Positions 32,376 to 42,954 of a stretch of 64,000 bases of DNA are shown here, in pieces. The stretch is from Hermatobates lingyangjiaoensis (taxonomy: Eukaryota > Arthropoda > Insecta > Hemiptera > Hermatobatidae). The notes below the pieces were generated by a model, which saw nothing but the letters and a program-made list of their open reading frames with translations, had not been told where the DNA came from and searched no databases. Location: NCBI GenBank assembly GCA_026182355.1, contig JAPFBL010000084.1, forward strand, positions 11,268,001 to 11,332,000. The letters run 5' to 3'. The translations under genes were made by a program, and so were the position numbers. Position 1 is the stretch's first letter. Each line of letters starts with the position of its first letter.

Positions 32376-32715
32376 CAGTAGATCCAGTTTCTAAAGCTAC
32401 AAGAGAAGTTATTGGAAACAGATTAGAATGTGTTGAGGGAGGAGTTGTGAAATGTGGTGGGAGATTGACAATAGGACAGGTGAGGCAATCACGATATCCG
32501 CACAGTTTTGCTCCCGAGGGCAAGCAGTTAGCCCTCGTGGAGGTTAGATTTCTTTGGGAGAGAAAAATGCCAAGGTTGGGGGAAGGGGGGCCTGTAGAAT
32601 AGTTTTCAGGGATTAGGAAAGGTTCTGGAGGTGGCGGGGGAGAAAAATAAAATTGAAAAAAGTTCTTTAATGATTGTACCCAATTTATGGATACCTGGGA
32701 AGTAGATGGTGACAA
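32365..32715 (-). pseudogene. Penelope RT-endonuclease linker with CX4CX2C finger
   Basis: Residues include a Pro-run (FSPPPPPEPFLIPEN), FLSQRNLTSTRANC, then KLCGYRDCLTCPIVNLPP, the same finger as CGRRGCQTC at 55,677. It ends near SLVALETGSTVGV as it runs into the nuclease frame. Confidence 0.7.
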
Positions 32716-32863
32716 GGCATGGAGGTCCAGAGGGAGAGGAAGAGGAAACCGATGCCTGATTGAGTGGTGTCATGGCAGGAACCAGATTTTTGTCAGGAAA
32801 GAGAGAGGGTAACCTACCTCTACAATTTTCTTTTTAAACTATTGAGTTAAAATCTAGTCTATC

Positions 32864-33110
32864 TTATAGTCTATTACAAATGCAGTCAATTCGGAGGGAG
32901 AGGGGTCTAGGAATAGACTTCTTAATTTGAGAAGAGTGGCAGCTATTGAAGTGTAAATACAAATGAGGATTGGAGGATTTAGAGTAGACGGAAGTAATGA
33001 GGCAACTATTGTTGAGACTGATGTTCACATCAAAGAAGGTAACAGATCTGCTGGAAATGTTATGGGTAAAGGAGGCAGGAAGCAGAAACATTTGAAGTTG
33101 TCGATGAAGT
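32864..33110 (-). pseudogene. Penelope reverse transcriptase C-terminal part
   Basis: It reads VTFFDVNISLNNSCLITSVY, SKSSNPHLYLHFNSCHSSQI, KKSIPRPLSLRIDCICN, which matches the PLE RT segment around FLDV.VSL.NG...TSVY.KPTN...YLHY.S.HP...K.SIP. The catalytic palm motifs would lie upstream and are missing. Confidence 0.75.
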
Positions 33111-33589
33111 TATCCAACTCACTTCATCTGGACCCATGATATTTCTGATCTAATACACTTTTTTATATTTAATTATTTTTAGTTTTTTTTTATATTTTTA
33201 TTAATGCCTAGTCCTTAACCATTATTTACGTATCAATTTCGCTGTTAATCTTTTTTTTTTTGCTTTTATTTATTATTTTTTATATTCCCTATCCTATACT
33301 TAATTTTAAACTGTTTCTTGTACGCCTTATCCTCTGGGACCGGGCGTATGTGGCAACATTGTTTGTTTCCAACCGACTCTGTACCAGTGCTTGGAACAGT
33401 ACTGTCCTGTCTTATCTCTCCTGAAGACGGTTCAAACCCAAAATTAGAGGCTATAAATGTTTGTTTTTAATTGTTTTATGTTTCTTTATCTACATTGAAC
33501 TTTATATACAAATTAGCAACAGCCTCTGTACTCACGATTTTTAAACTGGTGTCCTCAATCTTACGGGTGTTATTCTATCTTGATGTTGT

Positions 33590-33830
33590 AGTTGTCATAT
33601 TAATTGTCAAAGTGACATAATAAAGTTTGAGCTTTCGACTATAAATTCATAGGTAATCGTCACGCTTGTGGACGAATACTTAAATAGTCATCCCCAGTGA
33701 AGACGATCTTCTGATTGGTCCAGTGGACTAAACTTATTGTTCAATCAGAGCAAGGTTTCAGTTTCCGTTCTTGTTTCAATTCATGCTTGGTTAGAGGTTC
33801 CTTCTTGTTGGAATTACCAATATTTATACC
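33590..33830. mobile_element. Possible additional PLE-like terminus
   Basis: On the minus strand CTATGAATTTATAGTCGAAA GC resembles the CTATGA...GAAA layout of families A' at 54.9 and 62.4 kb. No coding part or partner arm is seen. Confidence 0.25.
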
Positions 33831-33831
33831 T

Positions 33832-33955
33832 ATATATATATCTACGTCCAAAACACAATAAGAAACGAGAAAAAAACTAGATCTTTCAACCGTAACAAGT
33901 GGTCTTTGTCAGAGTCAAATATCAACTGGTTAAAACATCAATATATATGTATCGT
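33832..33955 (-). mobile_element. Penelope-like terminus (family B)
   Basis: Minus strand GACT, CTGACAA, GACCACTTGTTACGGTT, GAAAGATCT: the family B layout with a mutated core (CTGACAA) and shortened stem I. TA-rich tracts lie on both sides. Confidence 0.65.
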
Positions 33956-33959
33956 TATA

Positions 33960-34790
33960 GATTTAAACACGAAAAACTGATTTATAAACTAATCTCATTC
34001 AACAAATTGGTTTCAAAATCAATGATAAAGACAATTTTAGATTGAAAAAAAAGTAATCGTAATATACTATAGACTGATACAATTCGTTCCTTGACTAAAA
34101 AAATCTCTTTTTAGTTTTCCTAGGAACCGTAGTGCGTAGTGGGAGCGTTTTATTTTTGTCATCGCATTACAATTTGTTAAAGAATTTCACTGTAATTCAG
34201 GCCCGTATTCCTCTTGTAGAAGTCTGCAGACATTCCTTTTATCTTTATCTAACTTTTTAAGAATCTTTGTAATTAGGAATAGGCTTTTATTTTCAGATAT
34301 ACTAACAAAAAGAACTTAGAGGGTTTCGAATCTAGAGCACGTATCGCTCAGTTCACTGAGGTGGGACAAGGCTCTCGGCAGGTAGTCTACTCACTAGACT
34401 AAATACATACAACAATATTCATTGTTGAAAACAAAACTATCAGTTCAAATTATAATTATTTGTTTTTAGGCATTGCATTTTAGAAAGGTGCTATATGTAA
34501 GTGATTGAACCTAATTCTTAATTTGGTACTACCTCAGATAAATGATTTCCATTTAAAAAATTATCTGTATTCCTTATTTCTAATAGCAAATAAAATTAAA
34601 TAATTTACTGATATCAGTTACACGTAATTGTTTCTTGTATAGAAGTATACATCAATGTATAATAAATATATAATAAAAATTATTGCATTGTTTTGTTTAA
34701 AAATAATAAAAAATAAATGATAATTAATAATTAAAAAGTAAATAGAAATAAAGAACTAATTTAAAAAAAATATCATTAATGGTTGAGTTG
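33960..34790. other. AT-rich DNA with a possible tRNA-like/SINE scrap
   Basis: Bases 34,320-34,395 share GAGGTGGGA and CTCGGCA(G/A)GT(A/C)GTC with 52,590-52,635 and contain TTCGAATCT. This is too little to call a SINE with confidence. Confidence 0.25.
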
Positions 34791-34794
34791 GGAG

Positions 34795-35245
34795 ATTATC
34801 TTCCGCCATGAGGGCAAATGCATGCCTCCTCTGAAGCTTCTAAAGTAAAAAGTGGGTTAGAGTAGGGAATTGAATATTTAAACACCAAGCATTCACTTAA
34901 ACTAATACCGAGGGAATTTGCTTGGATAGCAATACAAAGGATGTTAAGTTGATTGATAGAAGCCCTATGACAATTCATATTCAGGCTCAGCTTGGTAGAA
35001 GCCAAGCAAACATAAAAAAATATCATACTCAGTGCAGTTCAGTCGATAGACAAAGTTGAAAGAAGTACAGGAGGTATTAATATGGATAGAGTACGAATTT
35101 TTGTCAAAAAAGGAAGGGAAGGAAGGACTGTAGTTAATAATAGAACCAATTTGACAGCAATGACGTCCACATCATTACATTCCTCTAACAGGATTGGGTC
35201 ACTTAGGAGAGATATGGGAAAATATACTCTTCAGATCGAATGTAC
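34795..35245 (-). pseudogene. Penelope linker and GIY-YIG domain (near family D)
   Basis: From 35,245 down, broken frames give KSIFSHISPK and a CGRHCC finger (about 35,175), then the frame 35,026-34,796: FFYVCLASTKLSLNMNCHRA, SINQ, IAIQANSLGISLSECL and LEASEEACICPHGGR. This is the nuclease of PLEs with several lesions (YVG to YVC). It begins abruptly at about 35,245, where an inverted scrap joins it. Confidence 0.65.
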
Positions 35246-35370
35246 TTTAACAGTTTCTGATGAAGCCCAGATTTGTTTTCTTAGAGCATTTGCCGTCTTC
35301 TTCTTTTCGGTATTATTCTTACTTGTAAAAATTATATTTATTTTTTTATTTTTATTATTTTAAATTTTAT
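35236..35370 (+). mobile_element. Inverted PLE scrap joined head-on
   Basis: Plus-strand reading CTLTVSDEAQICFLRA is the nuclease C-terminus (compare VTLRASEEAYICLLDA), then T-rich untranslated text. It directly abuts the minus-strand fragment, forming a head-to-head junction at about 35,240. Confidence 0.5.
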
Positions 35371-35374
35371 TTGA

Positions 35375-35980
35375 TGTTATATTTATAACATTTCCCTTCG
35401 TTTCTCTTCCTTCCTTTTTTTTTTCTCTATCGCATAGTAGAAATGAGTAATTAAGCTACATTTCCAGAATGTAGGTCAGCGTTCTTAAATATATCATTTA
35501 GTTTTGTTTTGCTTTTCAATTCATGAACATCTCCTATGATACCTATGTCGCAATAATAAAGTAGGTCTTTGTCGATGTTAATCTCTAATTTTATATTTTT
35601 TATATGTACATACATACAGGAAAAGCACAGGTCACTACCTAAACGTATTTATATATTCAATGGAATCACCACAAAAATTAGTAAAAGAAATGAAAAAGTC
35701 TTCTTTACAGGAGAACTTTTTTATTTCTTTTATTACTTTTAATAATGATTTTCTTGATGATAGAGTCTTTATTGTAACACTTATGGATGTATATATGGTG
35801 TGTGGAAAGTTTTGGCATATGTTGTTTCAAATAATGTTTCAAATAAAAAAAAAATTGATTTTAAGATTTGATCCCGACAGGCCTATAAGATTTGAATAAT
35901 AACAGAAAATCTTATTATAAATAAATTATGTATCCCATATAATTAGAAGTTGGATCCAACATTCAATTTTTTATTTAGTA
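35375..35980. other. AT-rich unique DNA
   Basis: The frame 35,660-35,899 has no recognisable content. Confidence 0.45.
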
Positions 35981-35999
35981 TTTGCTCGTTTATCAATAG

Positions 36000-36348
36000 C
36001 TTTTTTTTTTTATTTAGGTTGATAAGTGCATCGTCTACTTGGACATTAGCACTGTCTCATTTTGTTCAGTTCTTTAGTTCCTCATATTTTATTATATAAA
36101 TTTATTTCCTTCAGGAATGATGTCACTTCGTTGGAATATTTATTATCAGGGGCTAGTGCTATTATTAATTTTGATGGTATGCCTGCAGACATCCTTTCTT
36201 GTTCTAATTGTGGACATTCTTCAATTAAGTGAGCCACCGTCAATATTTCCTTACATTTTGGGCAAGAGGGTCTTTGCTCTTTTAATAACAGGTAACTATG
36301 TTTATCAATAGTTTGACTCATTTTAAAAATAGGACAGGAACACTGCAC
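36000..36348 (-). mobile_element. I-type LINE, 3' end with poly(A)
   Basis: The minus frame 36,348-36,082 encodes the ORF2 C-terminus, followed by a short 3' untranslated region ending in AACCTAAAT and an A-run (36,001-36,013 on the plus strand as T). It is 5' truncated near 36,348. The A-tail supports retrotransposition. Confidence 0.8.
36082..36348 (-). pseudogene. LINE ORF2 C-terminal zinc-knuckle region
   Basis: It reads KEQRPSCPKCKEILTVAHLI, EECPQLEQERMSAGIPSKLI, then SNEVTSFLKEINLYNKI and stop. CPKC...H..EECP is the CX2CX(n)HX4C knuckle downstream of RT and RNase H in I/Jockey-group LINEs, and FLK..NLYNKI is their usual terminus. The frame is intact over 88 codons, so this is a fairly young piece. 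Confidence 0.8.
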
Positions 36349-36349
36349 A

Positions 36350-36445
36350 ACGTGAACAAGTTCATACCCAAGAAACTTGATACAAGTTCACGAATGAAAC
36401 AAGTTCATAACGTGAACGTTGAATCATTCATACCCAACATAAATC
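36350..36445. repeat. Cluster of AAGTTCA/GTGAAC words
   Basis: CGTGAACAAGTTCATACCCA at about 36,349 and AACGTGAACGTTG...TTCATACCCAA at about 36,408-36,443 form an imperfect short duplication with several small palindromes. Confidence 0.4.
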
Positions 36446-36479
36446 CACAAGATCTACGAGTAAAGTATACGCATTTTTA

Positions 36480-38380
36480 AATAAACTTTCAATTCATTTA
36501 ATAACAATTAATTAAGGATTATTTTTTATATTTAATTAACTTCTCTCATGACTATTTCGATAAATTTTCAAAAATGAATCAATAAGAGACAAATACACTT
36601 AAATTATATAGATGAATGAATCATGTAAGAAACTGAAGTGACGTACTGATCAAAAAAACTTAACATTCCTAAGTGTTATTCATGTATATATTAATATAAC
36701 AAAGGATATGTATTCGTTTGTAATTGATCTTTTATTTACGGTATAATCAGTTTTATTGCTATTTTGTGAGCTATATTCAAAGCAACTCTAATTTTCATTA
36801 AAAAAAAGCTGCCTTTTACCTTTATGATGACAGCTGTTTTACACCATTAACCATAATTCCATTTTTAGGCAAAGAATTTTTCTCACCTGAAACATAAATA
36901 ACACATATGAATAAATACCATTGTTATGTAACTACAGTAAATACCACTGTTACATCTAAATTAATATATTAAATTTTAAAAATACTTTAAAATTGATGTA
37001 ATACAATAATTTTTGTGCATAGAACTATACTACTGTATTTTCAAAAATCAAATTCTAAATATCAATAAATTAAGAAAAAAATGTAATGCTAATCAGGAAT
37101 TTCTAGCATATGTCAAAAAAAAAAAAGGATAAATGGCAATAAGAAGAGATATCTAACATCCCCGGGATCATTGGAGACCACCACTTTGAATGTAAAGATT
37201 CCAACAAAGCTTAAGATTGACTTAGTTGTTTAACCAAGTCAGGCTTCTTCTACCTAACATAACTTAAGAGAGGAAGTAAAATGTTGCCAATGATTTTGAA
37301 ATATGAATATTCAATGTAATTAGAAAATTTTTCCTATTTGAATTTTTTTGGTAACTGATTCTATTCCATTGAAAATCTCAAGAATAATAATACTTCTCAA
37401 ACATCATGTTATCAATACCAAATGATTTTGAATTCTATAAATTCAAATTTGGTTAAGTTCTAATTTAAATTTTTTCTGACTTTTTTACATGGATTTAATT
37501 TAACTGTTTCCCAGGTGTATGGTGAAATACACGCAATTTAATCAAAAATGAATCAAATTAACAATGCTAAAATGTTAACCACACAGCAAGCTCTTATTTA
37601 GACACCCGACAGATTCATCGTCTAAGAAACTTTCAAAGATACAGACAACGATGAACTCACGGATGATACAAAAATAAATTAAATCTAATTAATAAATAAA
37701 AAGTAATCAAATATTTAAATTTTAAATATGATAATGTCCAGTAATAAAAATCGGCATGAGGAAAATAATGAACCAAAGAGAAGGATAAATAAACTATTTC
37801 GAATTTTTTTCATTTCATTCTTGATGATGGACTATATCAGAAAATGATCCAATGATTAATGCACAGTGTAAACCAAAATAGTGTATTTTTTTAAATAATT
37901 TTGAAAAATTTTACACATCTGATAATAATGTATTTTATTTAATCTTAAGATGAATTTGTTCTAAGATTTATTCTATCCCATAAAAATCGCATTGTATCCC
38001 ATTGATAAATATAATCACTTTAAAATATCAATTAACGATACTAACAAAACATTGTAGTTAGTTATATATTAACAGAACGGTGCTTTTAAATCATAAAAAA
38101 ATAACAGCTCTATTATGACTGAATTTTTTAATTAGAGCCAACGTTACATAGCAGCATTTGCTTTCTTCAAATATGGATTCTGACACATCGGATGCTTTGG
38201 GACTACCAAACTATTTAAGTTATACAGACACGATACATGCATATATAAACAGAATAAAATACAAACAAAAAACTGTTTTATTTATACCATTTCTTAAAAA
38301 AAAAAAAACCTATTTATTGCTACTGTAAATGTGAGTTTTGTAATCTATTTAGACTCGCACATATTGTAGAAGAAAATATA
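36480..38380. other. AT-rich unique DNA
   Basis: Nothing recognised. Confidence 0.5.
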
Positions 38381-38384
38381 GTTT

Positions 38385-38530
38385 CAACTCTAGTAAAGTA
38401 CAAGATGGATGTGAAGGCGTGACATCTTCAGATGTCAACGCGACTTGGGACAGCCTAAAGAAGCATGGAAATCGCCGAGGCCTATTGTCCGGGGAACAAT
38501 GGTTCTATCCGCTCTAGTCCACCGTCCAAC
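38385..38530 (+). other. GC-rich island with a 43-codon open frame
   Basis: The plus frame from about 38,387 reads SSKVQDGCEGVTSSDVNATW, DSLKKHGNRRGLLSGEQWFY, PL and stop. A CTCTAG just before it could be a splice acceptor. There is no family match in memory. It may be a conserved non-coding element or a transposon scrap. Confidence 0.2.
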
Positions 38531-38539
38531 CATTGCATA

Positions 38540-39380
38540 CTAACTACACCTTATTCCAATTAGTATTTAAACACTCTGAAATAATCCATAAATAAATTGC
38601 TTCACCTTAAATATTCATTAATTATTGAAATTATAGCGATTGTGTGATTAATAGATCTATTGTTTGAAAGACTTTTATTATTATTCGTGTCAATTTACTA
38701 GATGACGCTCTTTTAGGTTAGAGTAAATGCCAAGGCAACTAAAAGAATTTAGTCATCTCATTTACACACATAAAATCTAACCAGTTGATCCATTTGAAGA
38801 AACTAATGGTTTCGGATTCAATTCATTCTAATATGTGCATGTCAACCAACAAAATACTATTCAAATATTTGTTAATCTATAAAAAGATTATAAAAGAAGT
38901 TGAAGTCTTCTAATAAATAAAAATTAAAAGTTATATAGAAGCCTCTCCCATTAGGTAAAAATGAGCTCTTTTAATCAGGCAGTAGTTTTTCCAAATGCTA
39001 GTAACACAGAAAACAATTTATAATTGATAATTATAAATTAATATTTAATTTATAATTGCCAAATGTATGATCTTTAAAGGTTTTATCGTTGGCTTTGATA
39101 CAATTTTTAAATGATTTTTTGAAACTTTCTTATGGAATATAAAACGAAAGTAGTGTCAGTTTTGAAATACATTCGTGTTGAAGAGGTTTAAAAACAAAAC
39201 AATTGCTGAGTAGGGTTGTGAACAAGAATTGAGGATATACATTTCAATAAGACCAAATATCCGACATTTAGCTAAAAGCTAAGCTCAATGTAGCTTTCTT
39301 TAAAGATGTTTTTAATTAAATTCAATCTAAACCATTGACTTGTTATACATTAGTGAGAAGAAGTTTGTTTTAATTCTACC
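38540..39380. other. AT-rich unique DNA
   Basis: Nothing recognised. Confidence 0.5.
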
Positions 39381-39384
39381 TTTA

Positions 39385-39605
39385 ATCGGTTAGGAGTTGA
39401 AACAATTGCAGCTGGTTTTGCTCTGAGTTTAGACACTGCTGTGGTGCATGGTATCGATTGCGCCTTGAGTGTTATTGAGATCAGTTGCTGAGGGTACCAT
39501 CATAGGCAACGGAATATCGAATTAGAACATGCTGTCTTTTGAATTAATCAAAACATTATCCCAGTCATCGAGCAACGCTTCTAATTAACAGCCACTCGTA
39601 CAATT
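39385..39605. promoter_or_regulatory. GC-richer island, candidate conserved non-coding element
   Basis: It contains GCAATTGCAGCTGG-like E-box text and TCTAATTAAC homeodomain-type cores, and stands out from its flanks. A short open frame (GVETIAAGFALSLDTAVVHG onward, 33 codons) crosses it. Its role is unknown. Confidence 0.2.
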
Positions 39606-39609
39606 AAAA

Positions 39610-40180
39610 ATAGAATACCTAAACGCTTTTGCTATATATACATCCTGTTTCATATCAATCTAATTATATATCAATTCTTCTATTTCATTCATTTCATTTT
39701 CTGAACTACATATGTTTTACACAACGACATATCAACAAGATTGAAACAAATATCAAATGTTTGCATCCTTAGTATTTCTTTTTATATATATCTAAGTTTG
39801 AATGTTTCAATCTTACTAACTCTTCCAGTTTTTCAACGTATGGCATCACTGGGTTTGAACTGGTTCATCATTATTCTAAACATTTACAATAAAATATCTC
39901 AAATTACTTAAAAAGTTATGTTGCTTTGAATGTATGTTTTTTTTCAGTTCATGTTTTTTTTATTGTTTATAATTATGACATCAAGTAATTAATTCTGCTA
40001 TAAACATACGGTACGGCCCACTGTTGCTGAATCTTACTACTACCACGTTAATACTTAAACAAATATATCCCATCATCACGCTGAACTCTGTTCCGGAAAT
40101 TTAAGTTCAGGATAATAAATGAATCTATCCTAAATCTAACCTTCGAGCATCTTGAATGAACACACTCACACACACACATA
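39610..40180. other. AT-rich unique DNA
   Basis: Nothing recognised. Confidence 0.5.
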
Positions 40181-40184
40181 CATA

Positions 40185-40265
40185 TTATTCTTGTTTTCCC
40201 ATTTCTTATTGTGGTTTGATCATTGATTGTTGTTTCACGTGTTTATGTGAAGTCTTTACATATAT

Positions 40266-40308
<43 letters not shown>

Positions 40309-40520
40309 CAAGATTTCAAAATAAACACGTGAAATATAAATCAACGTCTAAGCCACAGAAAAAAATCGGAAAAATGGCTAAGGTCTTTCAACCAAACTGA
40401 TACTCAGAGAAAGAGTATGGTTGAAAGATCATAGTAATTTTTCTGATCTCTACCTGCGGTTTATACGTTGATTTTTATTTCACATACTATTGTAAAATCT
40501 TGTTATATATACATATATAT
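40185..40520. mobile_element. Penelope-like mosaic: family B tail, (TA)n, and a fold-back (family J)
   Basis: The family B tail at 40,190-40,255 runs into (TA)n (40,257-40,307). A second terminus follows with arms about 40,307-40,410 and 40,425-40,504 (TTTCAACC/GGTTGAAAGATC). It looks like a diverged B-type terminus. Confidence 0.65.
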
Positions 40521-40799
40521 AAATTAGTAAATATTGTCCTAACGGATTAAGATTTTCTTCATCATATAATTGATTAAAGTGCTTCACCAATAAAATGTAG
40601 TTCACCAATAAATCCCATGCATATTTTATTATTTTCAAAAGTATTAAATTACCCACTTAGTTTATTTTCATATCACTGCGAAATGTCAATTGCATAGTTG
40701 CTAAAAAAAATATAAAAAAATATTTCTGATTAACCTCTGGTTTAAAAAGTACAAACATCAAATCGTAAATTCTTCTTATAAATGTAAGGTTTAATTAAA

Positions 40800-41110
40800 T
40801 GAGGTTTAGTAAAAGTAGCCGCAGCCATTTATCGGACATCTTGTTTATTTTCACCGGCCCCCTCTATCTATTCCAGGAGTCCGGTCTGAGAAAAAACCAC
40901 CAGTCATGGAGGGGGTCGGAATGGCGCCATTCGAATTAATACCATCAGCTTGGTCTATGAACAGCCAGTTGGCGAGTTGTGATGTAGACCGGTCCAGCTC
41001 GCATCCACCACTCCCCTCCTAATCGATCTCTCTTTCATCCCTCATCTCTCCCAACTTTATAACCATTAGAGCTGCGTAACTCACTCTTATTCTCACCAAA
41101 TCATACAAAC
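40800..41110 (+). promoter_or_regulatory. GC-rich island, candidate promoter/5' exon
   Basis: The block is unique in the window and GC-rich, with CCGGCCCCCTC, CACCGG and a pyrimidine-rich 3' half. A GTAAGT donor at about 41,170 and an acceptor TTCAGTTTTCAG ending at about 41,246 lie just downstream, which would make a 77-bp intron. No TATA box is evident. Confidence 0.3.
40906..41022 (+). CDS. Unidentified 38-codon ORF in the GC-rich island
   Basis: ATG at 40,906 opens MEGVGMAPFELIPSAWSMNS then QLASCDVDRSSSHPPLPS and a stop at 41,020. The text is varied and not low-complexity, unlike other short frames here. I recognise no family. It may be a short 5' exon, an upstream ORF, or chance. Confidence 0.25.
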   Translation: MEGVGMAPFELIPSAWSMNSQLASCDVDRSSSHPPLPS

Positions 41111-41246
41111 ATCTTATGAAGAAGTTTATCCAATTTTTTTTATTATTTTTTTTATCTTTGATTAGTCATAGTAAGTCCTTCATTCAATTGTGTTCAATAA
41201 TAATAATATAAGTGTTATGCTAATCTTAAATTTCAGTTTTCAGGAT

Positions 41247-41463
41247 ACCATGGAGATGGACGATCAAGTACAAACAAAAGTGTGGGTGCTAGTTTTAAAG
41301 TCTCACATTTTGCAGTTTCTTAAGCTTTAAACACTTTTTCAGAAATATGAAAAAAATTAATTTTCATATTTCTTTTTCTAGATAAAAACGCTCTCTCTGC
41401 TATGAGGAAGACGAGGACACACGTGCAGCTTCGCTACCACAACCCTGTGTGGCTTCTGTTATG
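41247..41463 (+). other. Two candidate small exons downstream of the island
   Basis: After the acceptor at about 41,246 comes GATACCATGGAGATGGACGA, with a good start context (TACCATGG) and a frame of 26 codons. A second strong acceptor, ATTTCTTTTTCTAG, precedes 41,382, followed by a frame through MRKTRTHVQLRYHNPVWLLL and stop at 41,463. No donor joins them in a frame I can defend. Possibly a spliced transcript with short or no coding content. Confidence 0.2.
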
Positions 41464-41479
41464 AAAAAAAAATACAGGA

Positions 41480-41889
41480 AAAAAGAAATTTTGGTCATCA
41501 TCCCTACCATGAACATTATTTTAAAATTAACATAAGAATATCAGCTACTCCTGAAGCTGAACACCTCCTTGAAAAAAGAAAGAAAGAAAGCTGCTGCCCT
41601 TACCCTGTGTACACAATACGCGTTTCAAAAGCAGAGCATAGTATTCAAATACTTCAGTATAATCCAATTTTAAAATAATTATACAAATGATAGAAATAGA
41701 ACTCATGAACTTCAACAAACTGGTTCTCATCAATGCATTAGTAGTGTAAGAAACACTGAAAATGATTTTGGTGCTCAATTGTAATTGTAGTAATCATCAA
41801 AAAACATTTCCATGTTATGATGTATTCAGATACACTTTTTGTATTTTCGTGACAATATATGCACGATATTTTCATGCATGTGTGTTGTG

Positions 41890-41920
<31 letters not shown>

Positions 41921-42270
41921 TACGTGTATTTATGTGACTGTATGGAAGTGATCCAAATATCGAAACATGTGAAAGGTATCTTATTCTACTTATGTATATC
42001 AAAAATTTGGAGAGGATAAAGATTTTTATTAATCATACCTAAATCTACCTTGACAGACGTCTTACTTGGGCTCCCCATACCAAAATGAAAAGAACAGAAC
42101 TAAACCGACGCTATAGACTTTTAATTCTCTTACTTGATAATCGTTCAAAATTAACAACTGCCTATTACTATTACTATATTACTATTTTACTATATATATA
42201 TATTACCATAACAACTATTACATAGGTTTTAGCAATAATAATCCCTTAGTAAACTAAATATCTCCTCAAC
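41480..42270. other. AT-rich DNA with a short (TG)n tract
   Basis: A (TG)n run lies at about 41,889-41,918 and is not in R1 context. Nothing else is recognised. Confidence 0.45.
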
Positions 42271-42282
42271 AAATATCCCAGA

Positions 42283-42505
42283 AAACCCCCAAAGACGTCT
42301 GAAGAAAAAGTGGCCAAGAGACTTATTGGTGTGAATTACTCTAGTGACTTATAAGTTTAATGTAAGTATTATAACTTATTTTTCACGCCAGGAAGTATAA
42401 TTACTGAATTATTTCTTTCCTCCTGCCTCCATGTGTAAGTATATATACTTCTTTTATCATTGTTACTGGTAATCACGTTGTTGTGACTATGTAAAATAAA
42501 TAAAA
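42283..42505 (+). repeat. Shared 3' tail repeat, copy 2 (probable LINE 3' end)
   Basis: It matches 20,514-20,745. Here it stands without RT text upstream, as a heavily 5'-truncated LINE copy would. It ends in an A-rich stretch (AAATAAATAAAAAAG). Confidence 0.65.
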
Positions 42506-42827
42506 AAGAAACCTAAATCTATAAAATTGAAGGATACTTCTTCATGCACCTTTATGAAGGTCATTAAAGAAATTAAAATCTGAAGTTGACTTTAGTAACA
42601 ATAGGTTGTACAGTATGACGGTATGGCCGCGCTGCGTAGGAGTCTAATAAGATTCAGGCCTTCAGTTTAATAATTATAATATCATGTCAGATTGATCAAG
42701 ATTTCAAGTTTCTTACACCTGATGAAATTATTATAGCTATATTTAGACAATATTACATTAATGATTAATATGTATTTATAGCCACATTAAAATAAAGATA
42801 AATCAGTTAGCAACGAAATTGATATAT

Positions 42828-42870
42828 GTTTACTTTTAGTAAAGTTGAGTGTAGGCCACTCCAGATTTTT
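42828..42870 (+). repeat. R1 right-end scrap
   Basis: TAGTAAAGTTGAGTGTAGGC and CACTCCAG followed by a T-run. It faces the start of R1 copy 3 in inverted orientation about 90 bp away. Confidence 0.65.
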
Positions 42871-42954
42871 TTTTTCAAATACAAATTATATGGAATTGGA
42901 ATTTGGTTAATAGCCTGACGATAATTGTATATTTTCAATTTCATAAATTTTAAT

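Larger units (their letters stand above)
31470..33520 (-). mobile_element. Penelope-like element (family C), most complete copy, flanked by inverted terminal repeats
   Basis: The minus strand carries, in order from 33,110 to 32,097, RT C-terminus, linker with zinc finger, and GIY-YIG nuclease, then a 3' untranslated region and the family C terminus at 31,480-31,640. A second terminus in inverted orientation lies at 33,200-33,520 and pairs with 31,480-31,800. The element is 5' truncated: RT catalytic motifs are not present. Inverted and partial terminal repeats are a known habit of PLEs. A 105-bp LINE piece interrupts the 3' untranslated region. Confidence 0.8.

Noticed and set aside
41382..41463. 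Possible microRNA hairpin near the CCACAACCCTGTGTGG palindrome
   Set aside because: The stem is only a few base pairs and no known insect microRNA seed was recognised.
41888..41920. (TG)n tract as another R1 copy
   Set aside because: Flanks lack R1 text on both sides.
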